Assembly: GCF_947504215.1 (NCBI RefSeq) | Contig: NZ_CANNGO010000010.1 | Coordinates: 62,001 to 126,000 of the forward strand | Length of the DNA stretch: 64,000 nucleotides | Direction of reading: 5' to 3' | DNA from: an uncultured Ruegeria sp. | GTDB taxonomy: Bacteria > Pseudomonadota > Alphaproteobacteria > Rhodobacterales > Rhodobacteraceae | In this document: in pieces, positions 18,090-27,521 of the stretch | Layout: every line of letters starts with the position of its first letter | Numbering within the stretch: the first letter of the stretch is position 1 | Program-made: the position numbers and the translations under genes | The notes under the pieces: generated by a model | What the model was told of the DNA's origin: nothing | The model's input: only the letters and a program-made list of their open reading frames with translations | Database searches by the model: none

Positions 18090-19775
18090 TTAGAAGAGTT
18101 GCAAATCCTTCGCGCCACTTTGGATTTCGGCGAAGTTAGGCATGTTCTGGATGGCCACAGGTGCTGGCACCACGCCCGGCATCGCCACCGTCGGTTTCAT
18201 CGCCGCCGCCATGCCACAGGCTGGTTGCTTCAACTCCCCTCGGATATCGCGCAGCAGCGTTTTATGATCCGGCATCGTTTTGAGTATCTGCGCAAGGTCC
18301 ACTTTCGCGCCCTTCCACCAATGGAACCAAATCGGTTTCTTCAATGGTCTCAGACGATCTCGGATGCCAGTACCATAGCCCGTGTCATAGACCTGCTTGC
18401 CCAAAAGAACCGTCTGATAAACGCGGAAGTTAAACAGCGTGGCGAACTCGATGTCATTTTCCAAGGGCAGGCGGTGCTGCCACAATTCCAAGTTCTCGGC
18501 CAACCGATCCGGTATCTTCATCTCGGTGCGTGCGTCGATCCAATATTGATCGTCCGTGCGATTGCCCAATCGATAGTGCAGACAGATAAAATCCAGAACC
18601 TCGTCATAGAGGTTGTTCATCTGCCGATTATATCTTGTCCGCAGGGACGGCGCGATGTCCCGCGTGGGCAAGTGCTCGGCGAACCAGCGCACCGCATGAT
18701 CAACCATATGGATCGCAGTGCTTTCCAATGGCTCAATGAAACCGCCGGACAGACCGATCGCCAGACAGTTTTTGACCCAGGCATTGCGCACACGCCCAAT
18801 GCGCATCGGTATCACGCGCGGCGTCGCGCCCTTGCCGCTGTCACCCAGCCACTCAAGGTATTCATCTGCCGCCTGATCATCCGTACGATGAGCGGATGAG
18901 AACACATAGCCCGTGCCCACACGGTTATAGAGTGGCACCCGCCACGTCCAACCTGCGCCAAGTGCGGTAGACCGTGTAAGACTTTCGATCTTCTCAGGGT
19001 CGGGATGCTCGATCTGCAACGCCAAGGCGCGATCGTTGGGTAGATAATCCGAGTAGTCCATAAACGGCTCGCCAAGTGCCTGATTGATGATCAACCCGCG
19101 GAACCCGGTACAATCTATGACCATCTCGATGTCATGGCGGCCGTTGCGCTCCAACATCAAATGGCTGACATTGCCCTGTTCATCCAGCTCAACCGATTTC
19201 ACCTCGTCCTGGATATGCTCCACACCACGCTTGGTGCAAACCTTGGTCAGCATGCCTGCAAATTTCACCGCATCCAGATGATACGCGTAGCCAAATCGCT
19301 GCTCAAATTCAGGCTGACCCAAAGGTCGCGCGCCTTTGCAAAGGCGGGCCAGATCGTCATGCGGCGAGATGGACTGCGTAAAATCGCGATCCCCATTACC
19401 AAAGCGCAAGAAATACTCGGCGGCCTCCAACCCCTCTAGCATCTGGCCGTGGGCAAAGGGGTTCACGTAGTCAATGCGATTGCCCTTGGCATCCTTGTTC
19501 CAATTGCAAAACTTCACACCCAGCTTGAATGACGCGTTGGTCTCGCGGAAAAAATCCCGCTCTGAAATGCCCGCCTGACGGAGTGTGACCGGCATGCGCG
19601 GCACTGTCGCCTCACCTACACCCACGGTGGCGATATTTGGGCTCTCGATCAGGCAGATGCGTGGGCGATCCTTAGGCGCCGACGTGCGGGAGAGCACCAT
19701 CTCAAGGATCAGCGCGGTCATCCAACCCGCCGTCCCGCCGCCCACAATTGTGATTTTGCGCAAACGATTATTCAT
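18090..19775 (-). CDS. Flavin-dependent halogenase (tryptophan 7-halogenase/PrnA-RebH family)
   Basis: The 561-residue protein has every hallmark of FADH2-dependent halogenases. These are the FAD-binding GGGTAGW (12-18), a catalytic Lys in NASFKLGVKF (Lys84, matching Lys79 of PrnA/RebH), the diagnostic WxWxIP motif in the form WTWRVP, and SGGFIEPLESTAIH with the Glu that pairs with the Lys. Such enzymes make HOCl or HOBr from reduced flavin, oxygen and halide and halogenate an aromatic ring. The C-terminal 35 residues are Pro/Ala-rich and unlike the family core. The ATG at 19775 follows AGGG. No flavin reductase or biosynthetic cluster is adjacent, so the substrate is unknown. It separates cmk from rpsA. 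Confidence 0.88.
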   Translation of the reverse strand: MNNRLRKITIVGGGTAGWMTALILEMVLSRTSAPKDRPRICLIESPNIATVGVGEATVPRMPVTLRQAGISERDFFRETNASFKLGVKFCNWNKDAKGNRIDYVNPFAHGQMLEGLEAAEYFLRFGNGDRDFTQSISPHDDLARLCKGARPLGQPEFEQRFGYAYHLDAVKFAGMLTKVCTKRGVEHIQDEVKSVELDEQGNVSHLMLERNGRHDIEMVIDCTGFRGLIINQALGEPFMDYSDYLPNDRALALQIEHPDPEKIESLTRSTALGAGWTWRVPLYNRVGTGYVFSSAHRTDDQAADEYLEWLGDSGKGATPRVIPMRIGRVRNAWVKNCLAIGLSGGFIEPLESTAIHMVDHAVRWFAEHLPTRDIAPSLRTRYNRQMNNLYDEVLDFICLHYRLGNRTDDQYWIDARTEMKIPDRLAENLELWQHRLPLENDIEFATLFNFRVYQTVLLGKQVYDTGYGTGIRDRLRPLKKPIWFHWWKGAKVDLAQILKTMPDHKTLLRDIRGELKQPACGMAAAMKPTVAMPGVVPAPVAIQNMPNFAEIQSGAKDLQLF

Positions 19776-20047
19776 GTTGTTCTGTCCCTGTTGGCTTGGG
19801 AATTGTTTAGCTCCCTCCCCTTTTTGGGGCTTGTGCGGAAGCTTTCCCTTATTGCTGTACGAAACTATACCAACTTTCCTGCGTCCAGCTAGGGTCGATG
19901 ACACTCTGGCCTGCATGCACGTCCGGTCCTGCGATCAGCAGTGACAGACCCCACGCCCTCGGCGCCGCACAAAAGTGCGTCCCTTAGAAATCAAAAGACG
20001 GTGTCGGAGAATTGTAGTCCGGCACGTCACAACTCAGGTTTGGGACC

Positions 20048-20665
20048 TCAACGAGCTGTGTGTTGTACCTGTTCAATGATCTCGATGGCCTTTGCCAGGG
20101 CGGCGTTGATGCTCAACTCCGATGTGTCTAGCAGAGCGGCGTCATCTGCTGGCTTCATCGGCGCAGTACTGCGTTCAGAATCCCGTGCATCCCGTTCACG
20201 CACATCCGCAAGAACCTGATCCCGCGTCACATCAGCGCCTTTTTCCTCCAACTCAAGAAACCGGCGTTCGGCCCGAACTTCGGCGCTGGCGGTCACAAAA
20301 AGTTTGACATCGGCATTCGGGCAAATGACGGTCCCGATGTCCCGCCCGTCCAAAACGGCGCCACCCGCGCGGCGGGCAAAAGCGCGCTGAAAATCAACCA
20401 ATGCGGCCCGGACTTCGGGAATAACCGCGACTTTGGATGCCGCTTGCGCAATCTCAGCTGTCCGCAGATCGCCTTGCGCTAGCTCCTCGGCGGTCAAAGC
20501 CTGCGCCGCTTCGACAGGGTCGAGCCCTTGCAAAGTGCGCCGTCCAACCGCGCGATACAGCAACCCTGTGTCCAGATGCGCAAACCCAAAATGCGCAGCA
20601 ATGGCTTTGGATATCGTTCCCTTGCCAGCCGCGGCCGGGCCGTCGATGGCAATTGTAAAGCTCAC
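20048..20665 (-). CDS. cmk: Cytidylate kinase
   Basis: Phosphorylates CMP and dCMP. The 205-residue protein has the P-loop GPAAAGKGT (9-17), [10 protein letters not shown], and the nucleotide-binding [16 protein letters not shown] and [13 protein letters not shown] typical of bacterial Cmk. Its ATG overlaps the aroA stop by 4 bases (ATGA), so it is translationally coupled to aroA. Confidence 0.96.
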   Translation of the reverse strand: MSFTIAIDGPAAAGKGTISKAIAAHFGFAHLDTGLLYRAVGRRTLQGLDPVEAAQALTAEELAQGDLRTAEIAQAASKVAVIPEVRAALVDFQRAFARRAGGAVLDGRDIGTVICPNADVKLFVTASAEVRAERRFLELEEKGADVTRDQVLADVRERDARDSERSTAPMKPADDAALLDTSELSINAALAKAIEIIEQVQHTAR

Positions 20666-22008
20666 GTGCGTTGGACCTTGGCGCCCAGCGCGGCCATCAG
20701 CGGCTCGAAGATCGGGAATGATGTGGCTATCGGGCCTCCATCATCGACGGATACCGGGGTTTTGGCCCCCATGCCCATCACCATGAAAGACATCGCGATA
20801 CGGTGATCCAGAAAGCTCTCACATGTCCCGCCGCCGATAACGCCACCAATGCCCAGACCATCGACAGACCACCAATCGTCGCCCTCGTCCACGGTCACGC
20901 CATTAGCTCGCAAACCACGCGCCATCGCGTCGATCCGGTCGCTTTCCTTGACGCGCAACTCTTTTACGCCGCCCATCATCGTCGTGCCGGTGGCATTCGC
21001 CGCAACCACCGACAGCACCGGGTATTCGTCAATCATCGACGCGGCGCGTTCTGGTGGAACCGTGATGCCCCTCATGTCCGGCGAATAGCGCGCGCGCAAA
21101 TCGGCAACTGGCTCGCCGCCCTCTTCGCGTTCGTTTTCATATGTCAAATTCGCGCCCATGTCGCGCAGCGTGGCAAACAACCCGGCGCGGGTCGGGTTCA
21201 GGCCAATTCCGGGGATCAGAACGTCGGAACCGGGGGTGATCAAGGCCGCGCAAACGGGGAATGCTGCGCTGGACGGGTCACGCGGCACCGCAATCACTTG
21301 CGGTTTCAGTTCAGGACGCCCCGTCAAGGTAATCACACGGCCTTCGTCGGTGTCCTCGACGGTGATTTCTGCGCCAAACCCAGCCAACATCCGTTCGGAA
21401 TGGTCTCGGGTGGCCTCTTTTTCGATCACCACAGTCTTGCCCGGGGCATTCAAACCCGCCAGCAGAACTGCAGACTTCACCTGAGCAGAAGGAACGGGCA
21501 CTTCGTAGCGCACGGGAACCGGTTCAGCCGCACCTACGATGGTCATGGGAAGTCGTCCACCCGAACGCCCAACTGATTGCGTTCCAAACAAAGCCAGCGG
21601 GTCGGTGACACGCGCCATGGGGCGTTTGTTCAGGCTGGCATCGCCGGTGAACGTTGCCGATATCGGACAGGTTGCCATTGCGCCCATGATCAGGCGCACA
21701 CCGGTACCGGAGTTTCCGCAGTCGATAACCTGATCAGGCTCGGCAAACCCGCCAACACCGACACCATGCACCGTCCATTCGCCGTTGCCGTGGTCCGTAA
21801 CTTCGGCCCCAAAGGCGCGCATGGCTTTTGCCGTGTCCAGAACGTCCTCGCCCTCCAGCAAGCCCGAGATCTTGGTCTCGCCCACAGCCATCGCGCCAAG
21901 TATCAGGGACCGGTGCGAAATCGACTTGTCGCCAGGCACCTCAGCCGTGCCGGCCAGCGGTCCGCAGGGATGAGAGGTCATCGGGATGGGCGTGCCGTGT
22001 CCGGACAT
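20662..22008 (-). CDS. aroA: 5-enolpyruvylshikimate-3-phosphate synthase, class II sequence type
   Basis: Shikimate-pathway enzyme joining PEP and shikimate 3-phosphate. The 448-residue protein carries the class II (CP4-like) motifs GDKS, RDHSE, SAQVK and NPTR. At the position of CP4 Ala100, which underlies glyphosate tolerance, this protein has Gly101 (GNSGTG), like sensitive enzymes. The catalytic DEYPVL and KESDR segments are present. GGAGCCCCC precedes the ATG. It heads the aroA-cmk pair. Confidence 0.96.
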   Translation of the reverse strand: MSGHGTPIPMTSHPCGPLAGTAEVPGDKSISHRSLILGAMAVGETKISGLLEGEDVLDTAKAMRAFGAEVTDHGNGEWTVHGVGVGGFAEPDQVIDCGNSGTGVRLIMGAMATCPISATFTGDASLNKRPMARVTDPLALFGTQSVGRSGGRLPMTIVGAAEPVPVRYEVPVPSAQVKSAVLLAGLNAPGKTVVIEKEATRDHSERMLAGFGAEITVEDTDEGRVITLTGRPELKPQVIAVPRDPSSAAFPVCAALITPGSDVLIPGIGLNPTRAGLFATLRDMGANLTYENEREEGGEPVADLRARYSPDMRGITVPPERAASMIDEYPVLSVVAANATGTTMMGGVKELRVKESDRIDAMARGLRANGVTVDEGDDWWSVDGLGIGGVIGGGTCESFLDHRIAMSFMVMGMGAKTPVSVDDGGPIATSFPIFEPLMAALGAKVQRT

Positions 22009-22202
22009 GGGGGCTCCTTTTGCGCTACCATTCTCAAGCCGATTAGCGAATTGGCCAAGTTTGGTCCAGCCTCAAAGGCTTTGTAAATCTCTGCTCAGGT
22101 GAAAAGCCTGTCCTGGCAGTAGAAAAAAAACGGTTTTTGGGGTAAAATCTCAGCATTGATCTTTATCGATTTTAACTCAGTAAACAGTTGAAGGACTAAA
22201 TT

Positions 22203-23009
22203 ATGACCGATGCTCCATCCCTGCTGGCCAGAGGTCCCAGAACACTTTTTCAGCCAACCGACCCGCACCAACCCGAAAGCGATATCGAAAAAAGGCTGGC
22301 GTTTCTTGTAGGTCTGGTTGCATTCGGCCTGCCAGTCATTCTGGCTGCCGGGGCCATCTTTGGCGGAAGCTGCTTTCGCGACAGCATCAGTCATTTCTAT
22401 TATGCACAGTTTCTTGGACCGATCTTTGTTGGCCTGCTCTATTTCATCGGAGGGTTTTTGGTCGCCTATACCGGCGAGATGTTCATAGAGGACAGGCTAA
22501 GCACGGTGGCTGGTGTGGGCGCCTTTATAGTGGCCTCGGTTCCAACGTTGGGCACGGGATGTGAAGGACGAGATAAATTCCTGTCCCGCGTTTTTGTTGA
22601 AGTGACAAACGGCGCCCCCATAACCGTGACTGAGGCGAGCGATCAAGAGTTCTTCAACCTGTTCAGCACCGCCAGTAACTGGCATCTGGTCGCGGCTGGC
22701 ATCTTGTTCATCTACCTCGCGCTTTATTGTCTGTTTGTGTTGAAACGGGTGGTTCCGGAACGGCATGAAAGAAACGGCGTGATGATCGAAAGCAAACGCC
22801 AGCGCAACCAGCTCTACAGCATTTGCGGCCTAATCATTCTGGCATGTGTCGCGCTGCTGTTCTTCAAAGGCAAAATCGGCGGTCCAGGCTTTTTGATCTG
22901 GTGGGACAGCCTGAACCTGACCTTCTTTGTCGAGGCAATCGCGCTTTGGGCCTTTGGGATCGCCTGGTTTGCCAAAAGCCGCGTGTTCCAGAAGCTAAAC
23001 GACAGTTAA
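22203..23009 (+). CDS. Hypothetical multi-pass membrane protein
   Basis: A 268-residue protein with about six transmembrane segments, the first at about 33-52 (LAFLVGLVAFGLPVILAAGA). The stretch DSISHFYYAQFLGPIFVGLL followed by a GGFLVAYTG segment resembles a widespread uncharacterised family with an S-I-S-x-Y-Y-Y pattern before the second helix. A 30-residue non-membrane loop with two Cys-containing turns separates helices 3 and 4. I cannot assign a function. It has its own promoter region after aroA (divergent) and its stop overlaps the trmB stop by 4 bases. Confidence 0.6.
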   Translation: MTDAPSLLARGPRTLFQPTDPHQPESDIEKRLAFLVGLVAFGLPVILAAGAIFGGSCFRDSISHFYYAQFLGPIFVGLLYFIGGFLVAYTGEMFIEDRLSTVAGVGAFIVASVPTLGTGCEGRDKFLSRVFVEVTNGAPITVTEASDQEFFNLFSTASNWHLVAAGILFIYLALYCLFVLKRVVPERHERNGVMIESKRQRNQLYSICGLIILACVALLFFKGKIGGPGFLIWWDSLNLTFFVEAIALWAFGIAWFAKSRVFQKLNDS

Positions 23010-23716
23010 CCGGCGCGGCGAAACGTCAGGTAATGCGGTGTACGCCCCTCGCGTAGGGCCTTTTGTTCGTAGCGGGTGGAAATCCAGTCATCCCAAGGTT
23101 CGCGCCAGTCGGCGGGGCGTTCTGCCAACCATTCGAACCCTGCGCGCGGAACCTCTTCGAGCGTCTGACGGACGTAGTCGGGAATGTCTGTGGCGACCCG
23201 GAATATCGAACCCGGCTTCAGCACGCGCGCCAGCGGCTCCAAATGTTCAGGCGTGACAAACCGGCGACGATGGTGACGTGTCTTGGGCCATGGATCGGGG
23301 TAAAGAAGAAATGCGCGCGAGATGCTGGCATCCGGCAAAACGTCAAACAGGTCGCGCACGTCCCCGGGATGTACGGCCAGGTTTTCGACGCCTGCCCGAC
23401 GAATTTTGCCCAGCAACATTGCGACGCCGTTAATGTAAGGTTCTGCCCCAATGATTCCGATGTCGGGGTTGTGTGCAGCCTGATGGACCAGGTGCTCACC
23501 ACCGCCAAACCCAATCTCTAGCCAAACGGGTTTACTGTCGAAAAGACCGTTTAGGTCAAGCGGGGCACGCTCGGGATTGCTGTCCCAATCCACAGCGCCG
23601 GGCGAGAGGGCGGCAAGGTCTTCGTTCAGATATGTCTTCTGGCTGGGCTTTAGGGTTTTGCCCTTGAAGCGGCCATAGAAGTTTCTGCGGGGGCGTTGCG
23701 GGGTCTTAGAGCTCAT
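23006..23716 (-). CDS. trmB: tRNA (guanine-N7-)-methyltransferase
   Basis: Makes m7G46 in tRNA. The 236-residue protein has SAM motif I in WLEIGFGGGEHLVHQA, the acidic GAEPYINGV, and the family hallmark AFLLYPDPWPKTRHHRRRFV. The C-terminal WISTRYEQKALREGR ends the conserved core. The start MSSKTPQRPRRNFYGRF is typical; an in-frame extension of 20 codons upstream is not supported. It is downstream of metK but separated by a strong terminator. Confidence 0.95.
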   Translation of the reverse strand: MSSKTPQRPRRNFYGRFKGKTLKPSQKTYLNEDLAALSPGAVDWDSNPERAPLDLNGLFDSKPVWLEIGFGGGEHLVHQAAHNPDIGIIGAEPYINGVAMLLGKIRRAGVENLAVHPGDVRDLFDVLPDASISRAFLLYPDPWPKTRHHRRRFVTPEHLEPLARVLKPGSIFRVATDIPDYVRQTLEEVPRAGFEWLAERPADWREPWDDWISTRYEQKALREGRTPHYLTFRRAG

Positions 23717-23775
23717 GGCCCGAGGCCATACTGCGGGGTCAGCAGCGTTGCAAGGGTGTGACCGGCACTCTGTCA

Positions 23776-23808
23776 AATGAAAAAGCGCGCCTATGTCGGC
23801 GCGCTTTT
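23776..23808 (-). terminator. Rho-independent terminator after metK, A/T-flanked on both sides
   Basis: AAAAGCGCGCC pairs with GGCGCGCTTTT around a 6-base loop. The A-run on one side and T-run on the other would let it work in both directions. It lies just past the metK stop and before trmB. Confidence 0.9.
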
Positions 23809-23817
23809 CTTTTTGGG

Positions 23818-24999
23818 TCAGACAGCTTGCTTCAGCGCATCTGCCAAATCGGTACGTTCCCAGCTGAATCCGCCATCTGCATCGGGTTCGCGGCCGAAAT
23901 GCCCGTAGGCGGCCGTGCGCTCGTAAATGGGTTTGTTCAACTGCAGATGCTGGCGGATACCACGAGGGGTCAGGTCCATCACCTGTCCAATCGCGTTTTC
24001 TATCTGCGCATCAGCGATCTGACCTGTGCCATGCGTATCTGCATAGATTGACAGCGGCTTGGAAACGCCAATCGCATAGCTCAGCTGAATGGTGCAACGT
24101 TCGGCCATACCCGCAGCGACCACGTTCTTCGCCAGATAGCGAGCAGCATAAGCAGCTGACCGGTCCACTTTGGTCGGATCTTTGCCCGAGAATGCGCCCC
24201 CGCCATGCGGCGCCGCACCACCGTAGGTGTCGACAATAATCTTGCGGCCCGTCAGGCCAGCGTCGCCGTCGGGACCGCCAATTACGAACTTACCGGTCGG
24301 GTTCACATGCCACTCTGTATCGGCAGTCACCCAACCTTCTGGCAGTGTGTCGGTGATGTAGGGCTGAACAATCTGGCGAATGTCGTCCGAGGTCAAAGCT
24401 TCGTCCAGGTGTTGGGTCGACAACACGATCGAACTGATGCCAACGGGCCTACCGTCACGGTAAATCACTGAAAGCTGCGACTTCGCGTCCGGCCCCAATG
24501 TAGGCTCGGTACCGTTTTTGCGGACCTCCGCCAGACGCCGCAGAATCGCATGCGAATACTGGATAGGCGCTGGCATCAAAGCGGGCGTTTCGGTTGTTGC
24601 GTAACCGAACATAATACCTTGGTCACCGGCACCTTCTTCTTTGTCATCAGATGCATCAACACCCTGCGCGATATGCGCAGATTGTTCATGCAGCAGGTTT
24701 GTCACCTCGACTGTTTCGTGGTGAAACTTGTCCTGCTCATAGCCAATATCTTTAACACAGGCGCGTGCAATCTCTTCGATGCGGCCCATGTAGTCATGCA
24801 GCTTTTCCTGATCAGACAGACCTACTTCTCCGCCAATGACGACACGATCGGTCGTGGCAAAGGTTTCGCACGCAACACGTGCTTCGGGTTCTTCATTCAG
24901 AAATGCGTCAAGGACGGCATCGGAAATACGATCACAGACCTTATCGGGATGCCCTTCGGAAACGGATTCCGAAGTAAATGTGTAGTTCTGTCGGGACAT
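23818..24999 (-). CDS. metK: S-adenosylmethionine synthetase
   Basis: Makes SAM from ATP and methionine. The 393-residue protein has [55 protein letters not shown] and the C-terminal [16 protein letters not shown]. It starts [12 protein letters not shown] after the GGAG of the upstream riboswitch; an earlier in-frame ATG lies inside the riboswitch and is rejected. Expression is probably shut down at the translation step when SAM or SAH is high. Confidence 0.97.
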   Translation of the reverse strand: MSRQNYTFTSESVSEGHPDKVCDRISDAVLDAFLNEEPEARVACETFATTDRVVIGGEVGLSDQEKLHDYMGRIEEIARACVKDIGYEQDKFHHETVEVTNLLHEQSAHIAQGVDASDDKEEGAGDQGIMFGYATTETPALMPAPIQYSHAILRRLAEVRKNGTEPTLGPDAKSQLSVIYRDGRPVGISSIVLSTQHLDEALTSDDIRQIVQPYITDTLPEGWVTADTEWHVNPTGKFVIGGPDGDAGLTGRKIIVDTYGGAAPHGGGAFSGKDPTKVDRSAAYAARYLAKNVVAAGMAERCTIQLSYAIGVSKPLSIYADTHGTGQIADAQIENAIGQVMDLTPRGIRQHLQLNKPIYERTAAYGHFGREPDADGGFSWERTDLADALKQAV

Positions 25000-25004
25000 A
25001 AAAG

Positions 25005-25050
25005 TGCTCCATTGAGATGTCTCCGTCACGTCAGGAAGCCGTTGTGACAG
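25005..25050 (-). ncRNA. SAM/SAH riboswitch in the metK leader
   Basis: On the minus strand the RNA runs from a GTCAC stem arm through ACAACGGCTTCCTG to the matching GTGAC arm and ends in AATGGAGCA. This is the compact H-type pseudoknot of the SAM/SAH riboswitch class known from metK leaders of Rhodobacterales. The loop GCTTCC can pair with GGAGC, which is also the metK ribosome site, so ligand binding would hide it. An insertion of about 10 bases lies between the second arm and the GGAGC segment compared with the shortest known examples. Confidence 0.92.
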
Positions 25051-25059
25051 GCGAAGGAT

Positions 25060-25088
25060 CGGATACGCGCATTGACCAAAAGGGTCAA
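25060..25088 (-). promoter_or_regulatory. Probable sigma-70 promoter of metK, overlapping a 7-base hairpin
   Basis: On the minus strand TTGACC (-35) and TATCCG (-10) are exactly 17 bases apart; transcription would start just before the riboswitch. The -35 box lies in an inverted repeat ATTGACC...GGTCAAT (25071-25089), located 7 bases past the lnt stop, which might also act as an operator. Confidence 0.6.
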
Positions 25089-25095
25089 TCGAAAA

Positions 25096-26601
25096 CTACT
25101 GTGAGGCGTGCCAAGTGCGGCGCCACAGCACCGCAACCAGAAACAGCAACGCGATTAGAACCGGGCTATCCCCAATCCACGAATAAATCGTCCTAGCCTG
25201 CGGTTCAGGCAATACCGCATCGACATACCCCGCCTGCCCCAAAGGAAGAGCCTCGGTGATCCGACCCAGCGGATCAATCATCGCAGACACCCCCGTATTG
25301 GCCGATCGCATCATCGGGAGGCCCTGCTCTATCGCTCTCATCTGCGCTTGCGCCAAATGCTGATAGGGCCCAGAACGCGTTCCGAACCAGGCATCATTGG
25401 TTATCTGCAGCAAGAAATCCGCCCTATCTGGCGCCCCGTTGACGTCCTGCGGGAACACAGCCTCATAACAAATCAGGGGCACAGCTCGACCCAATTTGCC
25501 GACATCCAGTAACGCCGGCCCTGGCCCCGCGCTGAACCCATTGCCCGTCGTAGTCGCGAGGCCAAAAACACCCAAGCGAGCCATCAGATCCCCCAAGGGA
25601 ACATATTCGCCGAACGGAGCCAGATGATGTTTGTCGTATAGCCCGCGCTGTTGGCCCTTTTCGTCCAAATAGATCATCGAATTGTAGATCCGCGGACCAT
25701 CGCCACGCTGAACACCCAATACCACGGGCGTTCCCTGCGCGGCATCAGCGATCGCAGTCAGATACGGCTGAGCGCTTCCCAACCAAGCCGGCACCGAGGT
25801 TTCTGGCCATATGATCAAGTCTGGCCGGGGTTGGCTTGCCGTGAATTCTATTTGCCGGGCAAAAAACAATGGCGCGTAATCAGGATCCCACTTTTGATGC
25901 TGCGGCGCGTTGGGTTGCACAAGACGTACAGTGTTGTCACTCAACATCACGGGCGGCCGCAATGCAGAATAACCAAGCGCAAACACCGCGCATCCCAAAA
26001 CAAAGGCAGCCGGAAACATCGCGTGACGCACGGACCTTTTTTCCGACAAAGCCGCGCCCAAAGGCAAAGTTGCCGCAAATGTCAGCGCCCCCAACCCATA
26101 AGGCCCGATCAACGACAACAGCTGGGCAACAGGTGTATCAACCCAGATTTGCGCAACGCCGGCCCACGGGAAACCGGTCAAAAGATAGCCGCGCCCAAGC
26201 TCGACCAGCGAAAGCGCCGCGGCAAGCATCACGCCTTGCGTTAGTGCCGATGCATTTCCGCGCCGTGAAACCCAGAAAGCCAGCGCCCAAAACAGTGCCA
26301 GCCCCCCCGCCATGAAAATCAGGGCAAACGGCGCCATCCACGCGTGCCGTTCAGCATCGACCTGAAAGGGTTCCATGATCCAGCTTAGTGCGTGTGCGAA
26401 ATATCCGGTCGCAAAAACCCAGCCCAGCATCGCCGCCCGGCTGCGGGTCTCGCAGGCCAAAAACAAGGGGGCAATCAGTATGAGCACCACCAGAGTCGCT
26501 ATCCAATAGTCGAAAGGTGCCAGCCCAAAAGCGCCGAACGCACCCAACAAGGCTACAACCAAAAGCTTCAGCCAAAATGGCCAGCGCTGGATAGGATTCA
26601 T
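25096..26601 (-). CDS. lnt: Apolipoprotein N-acyltransferase
   Basis: Inner-membrane enzyme that adds the third acyl chain to lipoproteins. The 501-residue protein has about six N-terminal transmembrane segments (10-225) and then a nitrilase-type domain. The catalytic trio is recognisable: Glu in LIIWPETSVPAW, Lys in YDKHHLAPFGEYVP, and Cys in PLICYEAVFP. A last transmembrane helix (VLIALLFLVAVLWR) closes the protein. Its ATG overlaps the corC-like gene stop by 4 bases. Confidence 0.94.
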   Translation of the reverse strand: MNPIQRWPFWLKLLVVALLGAFGAFGLAPFDYWIATLVVLILIAPLFLACETRSRAAMLGWVFATGYFAHALSWIMEPFQVDAERHAWMAPFALIFMAGGLALFWALAFWVSRRGNASALTQGVMLAAALSLVELGRGYLLTGFPWAGVAQIWVDTPVAQLLSLIGPYGLGALTFAATLPLGAALSEKRSVRHAMFPAAFVLGCAVFALGYSALRPPVMLSDNTVRLVQPNAPQHQKWDPDYAPLFFARQIEFTASQPRPDLIIWPETSVPAWLGSAQPYLTAIADAAQGTPVVLGVQRGDGPRIYNSMIYLDEKGQQRGLYDKHHLAPFGEYVPLGDLMARLGVFGLATTTGNGFSAGPGPALLDVGKLGRAVPLICYEAVFPQDVNGAPDRADFLLQITNDAWFGTRSGPYQHLAQAQMRAIEQGLPMMRSANTGVSAMIDPLGRITEALPLGQAGYVDAVLPEPQARTIYSWIGDSPVLIALLFLVAVLWRRTWHASQ

Positions 26602-27485
26602 GCAGCGATATCCGGAAGCATGACACGCAGCCGTTTTATGCGGCGTGGGTCGGCTTCGACGACTTCAAACTCGGGGCCCTCGGGGTGCAAGACGACTTCG
26701 CCCCTGGCCGGAACGCGACCAGACAGCATAAACACCAAACCACCCAGCGTATCTATTTCTTCTTCGTCCACATCTTCATGGCTGGTCAAAGAACGGCCAA
26801 TCTCAGCCTCAAAATCCTCAAGAGGTGCACGTGCCTGAACAACATAACAGCCCGGTTTTTCCTGTATCCAAAGCTGATCTTCGTCGGCGTCATGTTCGTC
26901 GGCAATCTCACCCACGACCTGTTCAATCAGATCTTCGATCGTCAACAGGCCATCGACACCGCCATACTCGTCGATAACCAACGCCATATGACGACGCTCG
27001 GTTTGCATCTTGGTCAACAACACACCGATCGGCATCGAAGGTGGCACAAACAGCAAGGTTCGCAGCATGGACACCAGATCAAACCGCGTGGATCCGCCGT
27101 TGAACCCATGGGTCAGCGCGAAGTCCTTCAGGTGGACAAAACCCAATGGATTGTCCAACGTTCCCTCATAGACCGGAATGCGCGACAGACCGCTGTCACG
27201 GAACACCTGCGCCAGCTCATCCTTGGCAATCGTTGACGATACTGACACGATTTCAGCGGTTGGGATTGCAACATCCTCGACCCGCATACGGCGCAGATTG
27301 ATCATACCTCGGGGTTGATTGGGCATTTCCTGATGTCCGTTTACAGAAGTGCTTTGTTCCCCAGCCGGGCCGGAAAACGCATCATAAACCCAAGAAAAAA
27401 ATCCGTTTTTCTCTTTAATGTCTTCACTGGTGTTCTGCGGTTGCGCGCTATGCGCCGCCCTAGAACTGCCGTCTGTATCGCCCAT
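26598..27485 (-). CDS. CBS-domain protein of the CorC/hemolysin C family
   Basis: A 295-residue cytoplasmic protein. Two CBS domains (about 65-200, with MRVEDVAIPTAEIVSV and HMALVIDEYGGVDGLLTIED) are followed by a CorC_HlyC domain (about 215-290). It lacks the N-terminal DUF21 membrane part found in larger relatives. CorC has been tied to magnesium/cobalt efflux in enterobacteria; in the phoH-ybeY-corC-lnt order it is a standard member of this conserved operon. Confidence 0.9.
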   Translation of the reverse strand: MGDTDGSSRAAHSAQPQNTSEDIKEKNGFFSWVYDAFSGPAGEQSTSVNGHQEMPNQPRGMINLRRMRVEDVAIPTAEIVSVSSTIAKDELAQVFRDSGLSRIPVYEGTLDNPLGFVHLKDFALTHGFNGGSTRFDLVSMLRTLLFVPPSMPIGVLLTKMQTERRHMALVIDEYGGVDGLLTIEDLIEQVVGEIADEHDADEDQLWIQEKPGCYVVQARAPLEDFEAEIGRSLTSHEDVDEEEIDTLGGLVFMLSGRVPARGEVVLHPEGPEFEVVEADPRRIKRLRVMLPDIAA

Positions 27486-27521
27486 TGTCCTGTTCCAGTT
27501 GATCGGGTGAATTAACCCGCC

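Noticed and set aside
19776-19916. 47 extra codons upstream of the halogenase
   Set aside because: The FAD-binding strand begins a few residues after the ATG at 19775, as in the family, and AGGG precedes that ATG.
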